64,000 nt of DNA from Acidimicrobiia bacterium (lineage in GTDB: Bacteria > Actinomycetota > Acidimicrobiia > IMCC26256 > PALSA-555): contig JBBECS010000036.1 of assembly GCA_040881685.1 (NCBI GenBank), positions 18,491 to 82,490 of the forward strand. Reading direction: 5' to 3'. The notes beneath the pieces were generated by a model. The model was not told where the DNA came from and did no database searches. It saw nothing but the letters and a program-made list of their open reading frames with translations. Each line of letters starts with the position of its first letter. Position 1 is the stretch's first letter. Positions 1-7,678 of this stretch are shown piece by piece. A program made the translations under genes and the position numbers.

Positions 1-257
1 AGGTGGTCACGCCCGGCGCGGTCGACACCGAGATCTGGACCCACCCCGACGTCGAGCCAACCGTCTATGACGGCCTGAAGTCACCGCCGGAAGAGGTCGC
101 GGCCGAGATCGTCCCGTTCCTGACCGACGACCGCTTCGAGCTGTTCACCCCGGCCAGCCAGCACATGGACGCCATCGTGAAAGGCAAGTCCAACGATGTC
201 GACGCCTTCCTCAAGGGCGTCGCCGACTGGGAAGCCCAAGAGCGCGCCAAGGGCTAG
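1..257 (+). CDS. Short-chain dehydrogenase/reductase, C-terminal fragment (5' end outside window)
   Basis: The visible 84 residues begin with VTPGAVDTEIW, which fits the conserved PG-x-V-x-T segment that follows the active site in classical SDRs, and continue with an SPEEVA helix and an ELFTPASQH segment typical of SDR C-termini. The Rossmann nucleotide-binding part and the YxxxK active site lie upstream of the window, so the substrate and coenzyme cannot be judged. The gene ends at TAG, 45 bp before a secreted protein gene on the same strand. The family assignment rests on the tail only and is moderately sure. Confidence 0.6.
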   Translation, partial: VVTPGAVDTEIWTHPDVEPTVYDGLKSPPEEVAAEIVPFLTDDRFELFTPASQHMDAIVKGKSNDVDAFLKGVADWEAQERAKG

Positions 258-301
258 CCGAGAGGCAACCGCGTGGCTCCGTGAGGCGTCGGGTAGTGGA
301 C

Positions 302-1546
302 ATGAGGATCAGCAGAACCCGACGTCATCGCTGTTCAACCGCCGTGCTCGGTATCGCATTGGCCGGGATCAGCATCGGGGCATCGAGCACGGGTGCGGGC
401 ACCGAGATCGTGTCGTTCCGCAAGGTGGACGACGGTGCGAACACGCTCAGCGATCTGCGGGCTCGCGAGCTCAGCCTCCCGAGGCTTGGATCCGAGGACA
501 TCTGTCCAGTGCCGGCGTATCCCGAGCCCGTGGTCGACGGTGCTGGGAACGGGGTACGCGCGGGGCCGGTCGCCGCGGTCGGCATCGGCGTGAACGGCGT
601 GTTGCCCTTCCATGCCGACAGCGCTTCTGATTCCAAATGGCTCGCGGGCAAGATCCTATGGCTCCTCGACGCCGACCTTCCGCCGCTGCTCGTGCGCGGG
701 CGTCGGCTCGACGGTCCTGGGAGCGTCCGCTTCCGAAACGGCGAGAGCAGCGTCTCGGGGCTTGTGCTCGACGAAGACGTGATGAGCACCGTCGGTCCCG
801 AGTGGCGGGACCAGCCCTCGGGACCACAGGTGAAGGAACCGGGTTGCTACGCGCTCCAGGTCGACGGTTCCGACTTCCAGTCAGTGATCGTGTTCCGTGC
901 GATCGCGGGAGACGTCGAGACTCCCTCAAGACGCATGTTCGAACTGCGGGACCTTCGGCTCGACGCCGGTGAAGCCGTCGCGTTCGGGTTCCATCCGACG
1001 CGTGATCCGGTGACGATCGGCGTAACGGCCGATGGCCTGGAGGTCTGTCCGGCCGAGCTTGCAGACGTGTTCGACGGAGTCCAAACGGTCGGGCCGTACT
1101 GGTTCGACGTGTGCCTGCCCCTCGAGAAGGGGGTTGCCCTGGACCTGCCCACCCCGCCTGTAGCTCACATCGCGCTGCTCGTTCGCGCGAGGACCGACGC
1201 GTCGGTGCGTGTAGCGAGACTCTCCGTGACCTACGAGGCCGGCGATGAGTTCTTCCATCTGGCACCGCCTCCGCTCGATCCCGGCGAACGCAGTGCGGCA
1301 CTCATCATCACACCTTCGAGATGGGACGTCGTCGTGGCCGGTCCACCGGAGTCCGAGGCATCAGGGACCGGCGTGCGGGTCGTGGTCACGCAGCGTGGTG
1401 AGCGCGTTCGCGTGGTGAACGTCGAGAATGTCGGCCGGGACGGCGCGGGCCATGGTCCCGTCGTGCTCGGCGAGCCAGTCGTCGTCCGGATGCAGAACAA
1501 GGCGGGGCTGCGACAGCCCGTCTCTCTGGCGGTGTACTGGGTGTAA
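302..1546 (+). CDS. Secreted protein of unknown function
   Basis: A 414-residue protein whose N-terminus has an arginine-rich stretch (RISRTRRHR), a hydrophobic segment (about residues 12-30, AVLGIALAGISIG) and small residues typical of a Sec signal peptide. The mature part is rich in Val, Asp and Gly and is predicted by eye to be mostly beta strand; no catalytic motif or known domain is recognised. An in-frame GTG at 281 would add seven residues before the basic stretch; the ATG at 302 was chosen because it gives a normal signal peptide. Function unknown; cell-surface or periplasmic location is inferred from the leader. Confidence 0.6.
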   Translation: MRISRTRRHRCSTAVLGIALAGISIGASSTGAGTEIVSFRKVDDGANTLSDLRARELSLPRLGSEDICPVPAYPEPVVDGAGNGVRAGPVAAVGIGVNGVLPFHADSASDSKWLAGKILWLLDADLPPLLVRGRRLDGPGSVRFRNGESSVSGLVLDEDVMSTVGPEWRDQPSGPQVKEPGCYALQVDGSDFQSVIVFRAIAGDVETPSRRMFELRDLRLDAGEAVAFGFHPTRDPVTIGVTADGLEVCPAELADVFDGVQTVGPYWFDVCLPLEKGVALDLPTPPVAHIALLVRARTDASVRVARLSVTYEAGDEFFHLAPPPLDPGERSAALIITPSRWDVVVAGPPESEASGTGVRVVVTQRGERVRVVNVENVGRDGAGHGPVVLGEPVVVRMQNKAGLRQPVSLAVYWV

Positions 1547-1637
1547 ACGCCGAGCGAACGGTGATCCAGCCGCTTGACGGGAGCCGAACGGGACCACAGG
1601 CTGGCCCGAGTAGGGGACCACAAACGGAGGGACACCG

Positions 1638-2027
1638 ATGGCAGACGCGAACGAGCAGCTGATCCGGGACGGCTACGACGCCTTCAGCGCCGGCGACATG
1701 GAGAAGCTCGGCTCTCTGTTCAAGCCCGACATCGTGCACAGCGTGCCGGGCAACAACCAGCTGACCGGGGACTACAAGGGTATCGACGAAGTGCTCGGCC
1801 TCTACGGGAAGCTGTTCGAGATCACCGGCGGCAACATGTCGGTCGACCTCAAGAGCGTCACGGTCGACGGTGACAAGGTTGCTGCGGTGCACACGAACAA
1901 GGCGGAGCGTGACGGCAAGACGCTGAACAGCGACACCACGCTGAACTTCACGATCGACGGCGGCAAGATCGCCCGCATCGACGAAGTTCCGTCCGACCAG
2001 GCCGCCGAAGACGCGTTCTGGGGATAG
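1638..2027 (+). CDS. SnoaL-like / NTF2-fold protein, paralogue 1
   Basis: A 129-residue protein with the alpha+beta cone layout of the SnoaL/ketosteroid-isomerase superfamily: an opening helix (NEQLIRDGYDAFSAGDMEKL), then an FKPDIVHSVPG strand-turn and alternating strands ending in DGGKIARIDEV. This fold is used by isomerases, cyclases, dehydratases and by non-enzymatic proteins, so the substrate is open. A strong GGAGGG ribosome site lies 7-12 bases before the ATG. The next gene, 35 bp downstream, is a close paralogue, showing a local tandem duplication. Confidence 0.75.
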   Translation: MADANEQLIRDGYDAFSAGDMEKLGSLFKPDIVHSVPGNNQLTGDYKGIDEVLGLYGKLFEITGGNMSVDLKSVTVDGDKVAAVHTNKAERDGKTLNSDTTLNFTIDGGKIARIDEVPSDQAAEDAFWG

Positions 2028-2062
2028 AGCGCGCAGGGGCAATCAAACGGAGGGAATCCGAA

Positions 2063-2461
2063 ATGGCAAACGCCAACGAGGACCTGGTTCGGGACGGCTA
2101 CGCAGCCTTCAGTGCCGGCGACATGGAGAAGCTCGGCTCGCTGTACACGGATGATTTCGTGCACAGCGTTGGTGGCAACAACCAGCTCACAGGCGACTAC
2201 AAGGGTGTCCCCGCGGCCATGGGCTTCTACGGCCAGCTTTTCGAGCAGAGTGGCGGGACGTTCTCCGTCGACCTCAAGAGCGTGAAGGCCGACAGCGACA
2301 ACGGCGTGGTCTCGGTGCACAGGAGCAAGGCCGAGCGCGACGGCAAGAAGCTTGACGCCGACACGACGCTCAACTTCACGGTCAAGGACGGCAAGATCGC
2401 TCGCATCGACGAGGCCCCGTCCGACCAGGCCGCCGAGGACGACTTCTGGGGCAAGGCCTAA
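2063..2461 (+). CDS. SnoaL-like / NTF2-fold protein, paralogue 2
   Basis: A 132-residue protein alignable end to end with the gene just upstream; shared blocks include FSAGDMEKLGSL, NNQLTGDYKG, VDLKSV, KIARIDE and PSDQAAED. By eye well over half of the positions are identical, so the pair arose by tandem duplication. It keeps the same ribosome-site context (GGAGGG before the ATG) and the two probably form one transcript. Function is inferred only at fold level. A 14-bp-stem hairpin follows 15 bp after the stop and may terminate the transcript. Confidence 0.75.
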   Translation: MANANEDLVRDGYAAFSAGDMEKLGSLYTDDFVHSVGGNNQLTGDYKGVPAAMGFYGQLFEQSGGTFSVDLKSVKADSDNGVVSVHRSKAERDGKKLDADTTLNFTVKDGKIARIDEAPSDQAAEDDFWGKA

Positions 2462-2470
2462 CTCAAACCA

Positions 2471-2881
2471 TCACGTCGACGGCGCGCCGACCAATCGGCG
2501 CGCCGTCGCGATGATGTCCTCGTTCGACGAGCCGGGTGGGAACACGTCAACGCCTCGCTCGGCGAGTCGCTTCGCCGCCCAGGGCGGCACCGTGCCGCCT
2601 GCGAACACCGGTACATCGCCCGCGACCTCGCGCACCCGGTCGAGGACGCGCTCCACTACCTCAACCCGCCCGCCCACGTTGAGGCCCACCAGCTGGACGT
2701 CCTCGTCGCGCGCCGCGGCTGCGATCTGATCGGCCGTGGCCATGCCTACGTTCACCACTTCGAACCCGACGTCGCGGAGGATCCGAGCCACGACCATCAC
2801 GCCTCGCCAATGACCGTCGAGGCTCGTCTTGGCGAGCAGCACCCGAGCCGGACGGCTCGAGCCACCCGGCGCCGCGGTCAC
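2471..2881 (-). CDS. B12-binding small subunit of acyl-CoA mutase
   Basis: A 136-residue cobalamin-binding flavodoxin-like domain. The base-off/His-on signature D-x-H-x-x-G is present as D22-G-H24-W-R-G27; His24 should ligate cobalt. The later S-x-L element that normally cradles the nucleotide tail reads NVGGR here, and the GG turn is kept (VFAGGTVPP). The GTG start at 2881 overlaps the stop of the large-subunit gene (GTGA), so the two chains are translationally coupled and almost certainly form one mutase. It is a stand-alone small subunit of the kind seen in two-chain isobutyryl- or hydroxyisobutyryl-CoA mutases, unlike the single-chain catalytic subunit of classical methylmalonyl-CoA mutase. 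Confidence 0.88.
   Translation of the reverse strand: MTAAPGGSSRPARVLLAKTSLDGHWRGVMVVARILRDVGFEVVNVGMATADQIAAAARDEDVQLVGLNVGGRVEVVERVLDRVREVAGDVPVFAGGTVPPWAAKRLAERGVDVFPPGSSNEDIIATARRLVGAPST
2477..2508. terminator. Perfect 14-bp stem, 4-nt loop hairpin between convergent genes
   Basis: Arms 2477-2490 and 2495-2508 are exact reverse complements (CGACGGCGCGCCGA and its complement) around a CCAA loop. It lies between the SnoaL pair (plus) and the end of the B12-subunit gene (minus), overlapping the last codons of the latter. There is no T-run on either side, so it is a hairpin-only terminator candidate that could serve both strands. Confidence 0.6.
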
Positions 2882-4542
2882 AGCTGAACCGGAACCTTCC
2901 AGCTCCCGAACGCCTCGCGGTACACCGCGCCCACCTCGCCGATGGTCACATCCGCGTCGAGCGCGTCGAGCATCAACGGGATCACGTTGTCGTCGGCTCG
3001 ACAAGCCGCCTCGAGCGCACGCAGCGCGTCGCCGGCCGCCGCCTCGTGACGCTCGCGCCGCACGCCGGCGACCCGATCCATCCCTCGGTCCCATGCGTCG
3101 GAGCCACCAGCGAACCCGTCGATCTCCCAGGGCGTCGCGTCGTCGGTGTGGATGTCCACGCCCACGATCGAGCCGGAACGCATGCTCTCTGCTATCTGGT
3201 TGTCGGCGGCGCGCTGGAGTAGCCAGCCATCGTCGATCGACTCGATGAAGCCGCCCCGCGCCTGGACCTCCTCGAAGAACTCCCAGGCGCGCGTCTCCAG
3301 CGCCTCGGTGAGCGACTCCACGAAGTACGACCCACCCAGCGGGTCAGCCACGTCCACCAGCCCGCCGCACTCCTCCTGGAGGATCTGCTGGATGCGGATC
3401 GACATCTGGTGCGCGTGGTCCGAGGGGATGGAGATCGCCTCGTCGTAGCCCGAAACGCCGAGCGACTGCACGCCGCCGAGACCAGCCGCGAGCGCCATCA
3501 ACGTGCCGCGAACGAGGTTGTTCAGCGGCTGCTGGTAGGTCATCGCCGACCCCGCGGTCACCACGTGGATGCGCAGCGCAAGTGCCTTCTCATCGGTCAC
3601 GCCGTACCGCTGCGAGAGCAGGTCGTGCCACATCTTGCGAGCCGCGCGGAGCTTGGCGATGTCCTCGAAGAACGCCATTGACGTACGGAAGCTCACGCCG
3701 CCGATCCCGCGGGCGAACCCGTCGATGACCAGCCCGCGATCGCGCACCGCGTCGAGGTACTCGACCGCGTTGGCCATCACCGCCCCGAGCTCCTCGTGCG
3801 CGACGAGCCCCGAGTCAGCACCGTTGTAACCCGCGACCGACACCGGTACCCATCGGGGCATGCGCTCGGTGCAGAACTCGATGAGATCGCGGTTGAGGCG
3901 CAACCCCTCGCGTGGCGGGATCTGGTCCTTGGTGAGACAACCCACGTAGGTGAGGAAGAAGTCGCTCTGGCCGGTCCCGGCGAGCTTCGTGAAGTCGACG
4001 CCCCGCCGCTTCGCCGCCACCCAGTACGACCCGAGGCACCACGGTGCGGCCTGCACCACGCCGGCGCCCGGGTGGGCGTACGTCTGCTCGATCGGAAGCC
4101 CGTCGATCGCTACCTGCACGTCGCGCGCGCTCAGGAGGACCGAGCCGGTCTGCCCGACGTCTTCGCGCCGGGCGTCGACCTCGGGATGGTCGGGGTCGTA
4201 GAGGTGGTCGTTCGTGACCCGGTCCCGCTTCATGATGAAACCGGTCTCGCCCTGCTCGAGCAGGAACCGCAACCGTTGGTTCAGTTCTTCAGGGCTGCCG
4301 TATCCGCTGAGCTGAAAGATGCGCCACGGCTTCCCGCGGTACATCTGCAGGTATGCGCCCCGAACGAACGGCGCTTCACCGGGCGGCGCGGCGCGAGCGC
4401 CGTGGTCGGCCGGGAGGTCGTCAGGTCCGTAGACGGGTCGGAGCGGGATCCCCGACGGTGTCGTCGGCTCGTCCGCCTTGCTGGGTCGACTCCGCTGTGC
4501 CCTCCCGGCCGTCCGGCCAGGGCTCCGCTTCGTCTCCGCCAT
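2878..4542 (-). CDS. B12-dependent acyl-CoA mutase, large (substrate-binding) subunit, divergent clade
   Basis: A 554-residue TIM-barrel subunit of the methylmalonyl-CoA mutase family: WRIFQLSGY (73-81), MPRWVPVSVAGYN (228-240), GGVQSLGVSGYDEA and DPLGGSYFVESLT match family landmarks. By recalled alignment, the catalytic tyrosine of methylmalonyl-CoA mutase (Tyr89 in Propionibacterium) is Leu78, and the conserved active-site histidine (His244, SGYH) is Asn240; the SMTMNG pocket segment is YAHPGA. The acyl substrate is therefore probably not methylmalonyl-CoA and is unknown. ATG at 4542 was chosen; residues 4-20 (TKRSPGRTAGR...) come from a repeat also found in the divergent amidohydrolase gene. 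The gene begins inside the 3' end of a crotonase gene. Confidence 0.85.
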   Translation of the reverse strand: MAETKRSPGRTAGRAQRSRPSKADEPTTPSGIPLRPVYGPDDLPADHGARAAPPGEAPFVRGAYLQMYRGKPWRIFQLSGYGSPEELNQRLRFLLEQGETGFIMKRDRVTNDHLYDPDHPEVDARREDVGQTGSVLLSARDVQVAIDGLPIEQTYAHPGAGVVQAAPWCLGSYWVAAKRRGVDFTKLAGTGQSDFFLTYVGCLTKDQIPPREGLRLNRDLIEFCTERMPRWVPVSVAGYNGADSGLVAHEELGAVMANAVEYLDAVRDRGLVIDGFARGIGGVSFRTSMAFFEDIAKLRAARKMWHDLLSQRYGVTDEKALALRIHVVTAGSAMTYQQPLNNLVRGTLMALAAGLGGVQSLGVSGYDEAISIPSDHAHQMSIRIQQILQEECGGLVDVADPLGGSYFVESLTEALETRAWEFFEEVQARGGFIESIDDGWLLQRAADNQIAESMRSGSIVGVDIHTDDATPWEIDGFAGGSDAWDRGMDRVAGVRRERHEAAAGDALRALEAACRADDNVIPLMLDALDADVTIGEVGAVYREAFGSWKVPVQL

Positions 4543-5332
4543 CGCGTCCCTTTCCGTCCCCCTGGACACCGTCGCGCCCCTCGAAGCGGGGGGAGCGCTT
4601 CTCCACGAAGGCCCGTGCGCCCTCGATCATGTCGTACGAGCCGATCGCCTGCGTGAGCAGCGCCATCCCGTGCATGTACGCGTCGCGGTGCTGGTTCCAG
4701 AGCGTGTTGGACGACACCTTGGTGATCTCGAGGTACCGGGGGCTCAACGCCAGCAGCTCCTCGGCCCACTTCAGGACCTCGGCCTCAAGCTGGTCATCGG
4801 GCACCACCGCGTTGATGAGACCAAGGTCCTTGGCTTCGTGGGCGCTGTATCGCCGGCACAGGAACGCGATCTCCTTCGCACGCTTCTCACCCACGGAGTG
4901 CGTGAGGAAGTTGGCACCGCCGAAGACGGGGGAGCTGCCGACGCGGGGCCCGGTCTGACCGAACGTGGCGCTCTCGGCTGCGATCGCGAGGTCGCAGGAG
5001 ACCACGAGCTCGTTGCCACCGCCCGCGGCGACGCCGTTGACGGCCGCGATCACCGGGCGCGGGCTCGAGCGGATGGCCTCGAACAGCTCGAGCGAGCAGC
5101 GGAAGAGCTTGCGGAGCTCATCGGGTTCGGGGTCGGCCAGCTCGGCGAGGTAGCCACCGGCGCAGAATCCTCGACCCGAGCCGGTGATCACGATCACACC
5201 GGCATCGGTCGACGCGTCGACCAGTCGGCGCAGCTCGTCGCCCATCATCCGGTCGTACGCATTGAGACGCTCGGGGTGATCGAGCACCAACCAGGCGACC
5301 TCGCCCCGCCGCTCGGCCCGGACGTCGGCCAT
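4421..5332 (-). CDS. Enoyl-CoA hydratase/isomerase family protein, MenB/BadI-like, with out-of-family C-terminal tail
   Basis: A 303-residue crotonase. The oxyanion-hole segments are FCAGGYLAEL (56-65) and NGVAAGGGNEL (99-109); FGQTGPRVGS (124-133) and GEKRAKEIAFLCRRYSAHEA (148-167) are closest to MenB (naphthoate synthase) and BadI (ring hydrolase), enzymes that form or open rings by Dieckmann chemistry. The family domain ends near residue 253 (SPRFEGR); the last 50 residues are low-complexity and are the out-of-frame reading of a repeat and of the mutase N-terminus. Consequently it overlaps the mutase gene by about 120 bp. ATG 5332 follows a perfect TCAAC-N6-GTTGA operator, so the crotonase leads the operon. 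Role: ring cleavage or hydration is inferred, substrate unknown. Confidence 0.8.
   Translation of the reverse strand: MADVRAERRGEVAWLVLDHPERLNAYDRMMGDELRRLVDASTDAGVIVITGSGRGFCAGGYLAELADPEPDELRKLFRCSLELFEAIRSSPRPVIAAVNGVAAGGGNELVVSCDLAIAAESATFGQTGPRVGSSPVFGGANFLTHSVGEKRAKEIAFLCRRYSAHEAKDLGLINAVVPDDQLEAEVLKWAEELLALSPRYLEITKVSSNTLWNQHRDAYMHGMALLTQAIGSYDMIEGARAFVEKRSPRFEGRDGVQGDGKGRDGGDEAEPWPDGREGTAESTQQGGRADDTVGDPAPTRLRT
4483..4537 (-). repeat. Dispersed repeat family A, copy 1 (coding, inside mutase N-terminus)
   Basis: On the minus strand this 55-bp block starts GGAGACGAAGCGGAG and ends GCGGAGTCGACCC, with a GGCCGGACGGCCGG palindromic core. It matches copy 2 at about 51 of 55 positions in inverted orientation. 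It is read in frame as ETKRSPGRTAGR in the mutase and in another frame as the tail of the crotonase. Confidence 0.75.
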
Positions 5333-5351
5333 CAGGCGACCGCTATGATCG

Positions 5352-5367
5352 TCAACACTGGCGTTGA
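5352..5367. promoter_or_regulatory. Palindromic operator TCAAC-N6-GTTGA (perfect)
   Basis: TCAAC ACTGGC GTTGA lies 19 bp upstream of the crotonase ATG and in the divergent gap to the amidohydrolase gene. The same 5-6-5 palindrome recurs at 18930, 43958 and 45359, each time beside a catabolic operon, as expected for a dimeric TetR- or similar repressor. Confidence 0.6.
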
Positions 5368-5424
5368 CGATACCAGCGGGCCTCGCGACACGGCAATGCT
5401 TCGGCCACATCGGGGGATTGGTCC

Positions 5425-6582
5425 ATGGCGAAGGAGACGAAGCGGAGTCCTGGCCGGACGGCCGGGAGGCCGGAGCGGAGTCGACCCGTGCAGAAGGAAC
5501 GGATCATCTCAGCCGACTCGCATGTGACGATCCGTGACGCCGCGGTCCTCGAGCACCTTCCCGCGAAGCACCACGACGCGTACCGCGCCGGCAAGCTCGC
5601 TGCACTGCGCAAGTTCGTCGGTGATGAGGCCGAGAAGATGATCGAGTCCGACCAGCTCGGGCTCGACGACGACGAAGAGCAGCACCGCTGGGAGTCGGCC
5701 GGCCGCCCCGGCGCGTTCGACCCGCACGCACGCCTCGTCGATATGGACACCGACCAGGTCGACGCCGAGATCCTGTACACGGATTCGTGGGCGGGTGCCG
5801 CGTTCTACGAGATGCCCAATGGTGGTTGGCTCGCCGGCTTCCAAGCGTTCAACTCGGCGGCCATCGACTTCGCCTCGGTCGATCCCGAGCGCCTGCTTCC
5901 CGTGTACATCATCCCGATCGCCGACATCGACGAGGCGGTGAAGGAGGTGCAGCGTGTCGCCAACGAGGGTGCCCGCGCCGCGCACCTGCCGCTGTACCCG
6001 ATGGACCTCGGGTTTCCCGGCTATTGGGACGAGACCTACGACCCGCTGTGGTCGGTGCTTTCCGAGGTGGGCATGCCGGTGAGCCAGCACGTGGCGAGCA
6101 ACGCGTACCTCGCCACGTTGCGCGCCGCCGACCCCACGCCGATGCGGGGCGTGATGCACGCGCTGCCCAACATCTTCATGGCCGAGTCGATCGGTTTCTG
6201 GATCGTCGCCGGCATCCTCGAGCGGTTCCCGAGGCTCAAGGTTGTGATGGTCGAGGCCGGCCTCGGTTGGCTCCCGTACTGGCTGGCGCGCCTTGACCGC
6301 ATGATGACCAAGCACGGCTGGGACCACTTCGACATGTTGAAGGAGAAGCCGAGCGTCTACTGGCACCGCCAGATGGCCGCCACGTTCGAGGAGGACGAGC
6401 TCGGCATGGAGCTCCGCGAGCTCATCGGCGTCGAGAACATGATGTGGGCGACCGACTACCCGCACCCCGACAGCACCTGGCCGCACTCGCAGGACGTCAT
6501 CCACACGCACTTCGACGGCCTGCCACTCGACGAGACCCGCCTCATGATCGGCGGCAACGCCGCCCGCCTCTACAACCTCTAG
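5425..6582 (+). CDS. Amidohydrolase-2 family metal-dependent hydrolase/decarboxylase
   Basis: A TIM-barrel protein of the ACMSD-like amidohydrolase_2 family. The first metal motif is ISADSHV, the C-terminal acid/His loop is ATDYPHPDSTWP, and the chain ends with the family's GGNAARLYNL. Two starts are possible: ATG 5425 (385 residues) includes a 21-residue arginine-rich leader made of a repeat, while GTG 5488 (364 residues, MQKERIISADSH) matches the N-terminus of a paralogue at 15190-16293 (MEHQYRLISADSH). The later start looks ancestral. Members of the family hydrolyse C-N or C-C bonds or decarboxylate; the reaction is not predictable. It is divergent from the crotonase-mutase operon and probably shares its operator. 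Confidence 0.85.
   Translation: MAKETKRSPGRTAGRPERSRPVQKERIISADSHVTIRDAAVLEHLPAKHHDAYRAGKLAALRKFVGDEAEKMIESDQLGLDDDEEQHRWESAGRPGAFDPHARLVDMDTDQVDAEILYTDSWAGAAFYEMPNGGWLAGFQAFNSAAIDFASVDPERLLPVYIIPIADIDEAVKEVQRVANEGARAAHLPLYPMDLGFPGYWDETYDPLWSVLSEVGMPVSQHVASNAYLATLRAADPTPMRGVMHALPNIFMAESIGFWIVAGILERFPRLKVVMVEAGLGWLPYWLARLDRMMTKHGWDHFDMLKEKPSVYWHRQMAATFEEDELGMELRELIGVENMMWATDYPHPDSTWPHSQDVIHTHFDGLPLDETRLMIGGNAARLYNL
5433..5487 (+). repeat. Dispersed repeat family A, copy 2 (flush with GTG start)
   Basis: A 55-bp block, GGAGACGAAGCGGAG...GAGTCGACCC, ending exactly one base before GTG 5488. If translation begins at ATG 5425 it encodes ETKRSPGRTAGRPERSRP, in the same reading frame as copy 1 in the mutase. 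Core palindrome GGCCGGACGGCCGG. Confidence 0.75.
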
Positions 6583-7541
6583 CGAAACTCGGGAATGACC
6601 TGTTGCGCGAACAACGTCAGCGTCTCGTGCGACGGGTAATCCGACGGCCAGATCACGATCGCTCGGCACCCGGCGTCGACGTACCGCTGGATCCGGTCGC
6701 AGACCTGTTCGGGCGTGCCGACGAGGTTGGCGTCGCGCCAGTCGTCGGGCGCGCCGCCCCAGATGTCGAGCGAGCCCGCCTCTTCGATCGCGGCCGTCGA
6801 CTCCCTCACCAGCGCGTCGTGCTGCCACGACTTGACGATGGTCTCGGGGTCGCGCCCGACGTCACGACAGTGCCGGGCGAGCACCTCGCACTTGTGGGCG
6901 AACTCCTCGGGGGTCCCACCGAAGTTGGAGCAGTCAGCCCGTTCGGCGACGATGCGCAGCGTGCGGCGCTCGCCGGCGCCGCCGATCCAGATCGGCGGGT
7001 GGGGCTGTTGGAGCGGCTTGGGGTCGCACTGCGCGCTGGCCACTCGGTAGTAGGCGCCGTCGTACGTGGCGTCGGCCTCCGTCCACATCGCCCGGACGAC
7101 GTCGACAGCCTCGGCCAGCCGGTCGAGGCGCTCGCGGGCGGTGGGGAAGTCGTAGCCATACGCCCGCAGCTCGCGCTCGTCCCACCCGGCACCGAGACCG
7201 AAGTCAAGGCGGCCACCGCTGATCACGTCGAGCGTCGCCGCCATCTTGGCGACGAGCGCGGGGTGACGGACGAGGTTGCAGGCGACCATGTGCCCGAGTC
7301 GCACACGGTTGGTGTGTTGCGAGAGCGCACCGAGCGCGGCCCACGACTCGAACACGGTCTCGTGCGCAGGCTCGGGCACGTTGTGGAGGTGGTCGTACAC
7401 CCACACCGAGTCGTAGCCCATCTCTTCGGCGCGCTGCGCGGCCGCAATGGTCGCCAGCCACTTGGTCTCGGGCAGGGGGATGTCTCGCAGCTCCATGCGC
7501 CGGCCGATGGGGAGGATCAGGCCGAACGACACCCCTGTCAC
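6579..7541 (-). CDS. LLM-class F420-dependent oxidoreductase
   Basis: A 320-residue luciferase-like monooxygenase-family barrel: GVSFGLILPIG at the N-terminus, the WVYDHLHNVPEP active-site strand, LDVISGGRLDFGLGAGWDERE and HPPIWIGGAGERRTLRIVAERADCSNF are hallmarks of the F420-using actinobacterial branch. It likely transfers hydride between F420H2 and an organic substrate that is not identifiable. GTG 7541 was chosen because it places the first strand directly after the start; upstream codons up to 7595 encode only repeat-like low-complexity residues. Its TAG and the TAG of the convergent amidohydrolase share the sequence CTAG. Confidence 0.85.
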   Translation of the reverse strand: MTGVSFGLILPIGRRMELRDIPLPETKWLATIAAAQRAEEMGYDSVWVYDHLHNVPEPAHETVFESWAALGALSQHTNRVRLGHMVACNLVRHPALVAKMAATLDVISGGRLDFGLGAGWDERELRAYGYDFPTARERLDRLAEAVDVVRAMWTEADATYDGAYYRVASAQCDPKPLQQPHPPIWIGGAGERRTLRIVAERADCSNFGGTPEEFAHKCEVLARHCRDVGRDPETIVKSWQHDALVRESTAAIEEAGSLDIWGGAPDDWRDANLVGTPEQVCDRIQRYVDAGCRAIVIWPSDYPSHETLTLFAQQVIPEFR

Positions 7542-7599
7542 GGCGGACAACCTATTTCCCACTCTCGGCCCTTCGGGTCGGGCCGTTCGGGCCACGGCT

Positions 7600-7630
7600 G
7601 GCTGCGCCGCAGGGTACCTGCGGCGCCGAC
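7600..7630 (-). repeat. Palindrome with 10-bp arms, probable diverged repeat family B member
   Basis: GCGCCGCAGG (7604-7613) and its exact complement (7617-7626) flank a GTA loop. Read on the minus strand the GGTACCC centre and following GCGGCGCAGC resemble the family B repeats near 14.27, 17.69 and 62.87 kb. It lies in the 137-bp divergent gap upstream of the LLM gene. A second small inverted repeat (CGGCCC at 7566, GGGCCG at 7580) lies alongside. Confidence 0.45.
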
Positions 7631-7678
7631 GCCCGCCTCTGGCTCGTGCACCGTCAAGCCGAGCTGAGGCACGCAGAG

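Noticed and set aside
2974..2994. TCAACGGGATCACGTTG as a further operator copy
   Set aside because: Half-sites are eight, not six, bases apart and lie inside the mutase coding sequence, so it does not fit the pattern.
5509..6828. A long minus-strand open frame antisense to the amidohydrolase gene at 5425-6582
   Set aside because: High GC content creates long stop-free antisense frames; the translation is Arg/Val/His-rich with no motif, whereas the plus frame has complete amidohydrolase signatures.
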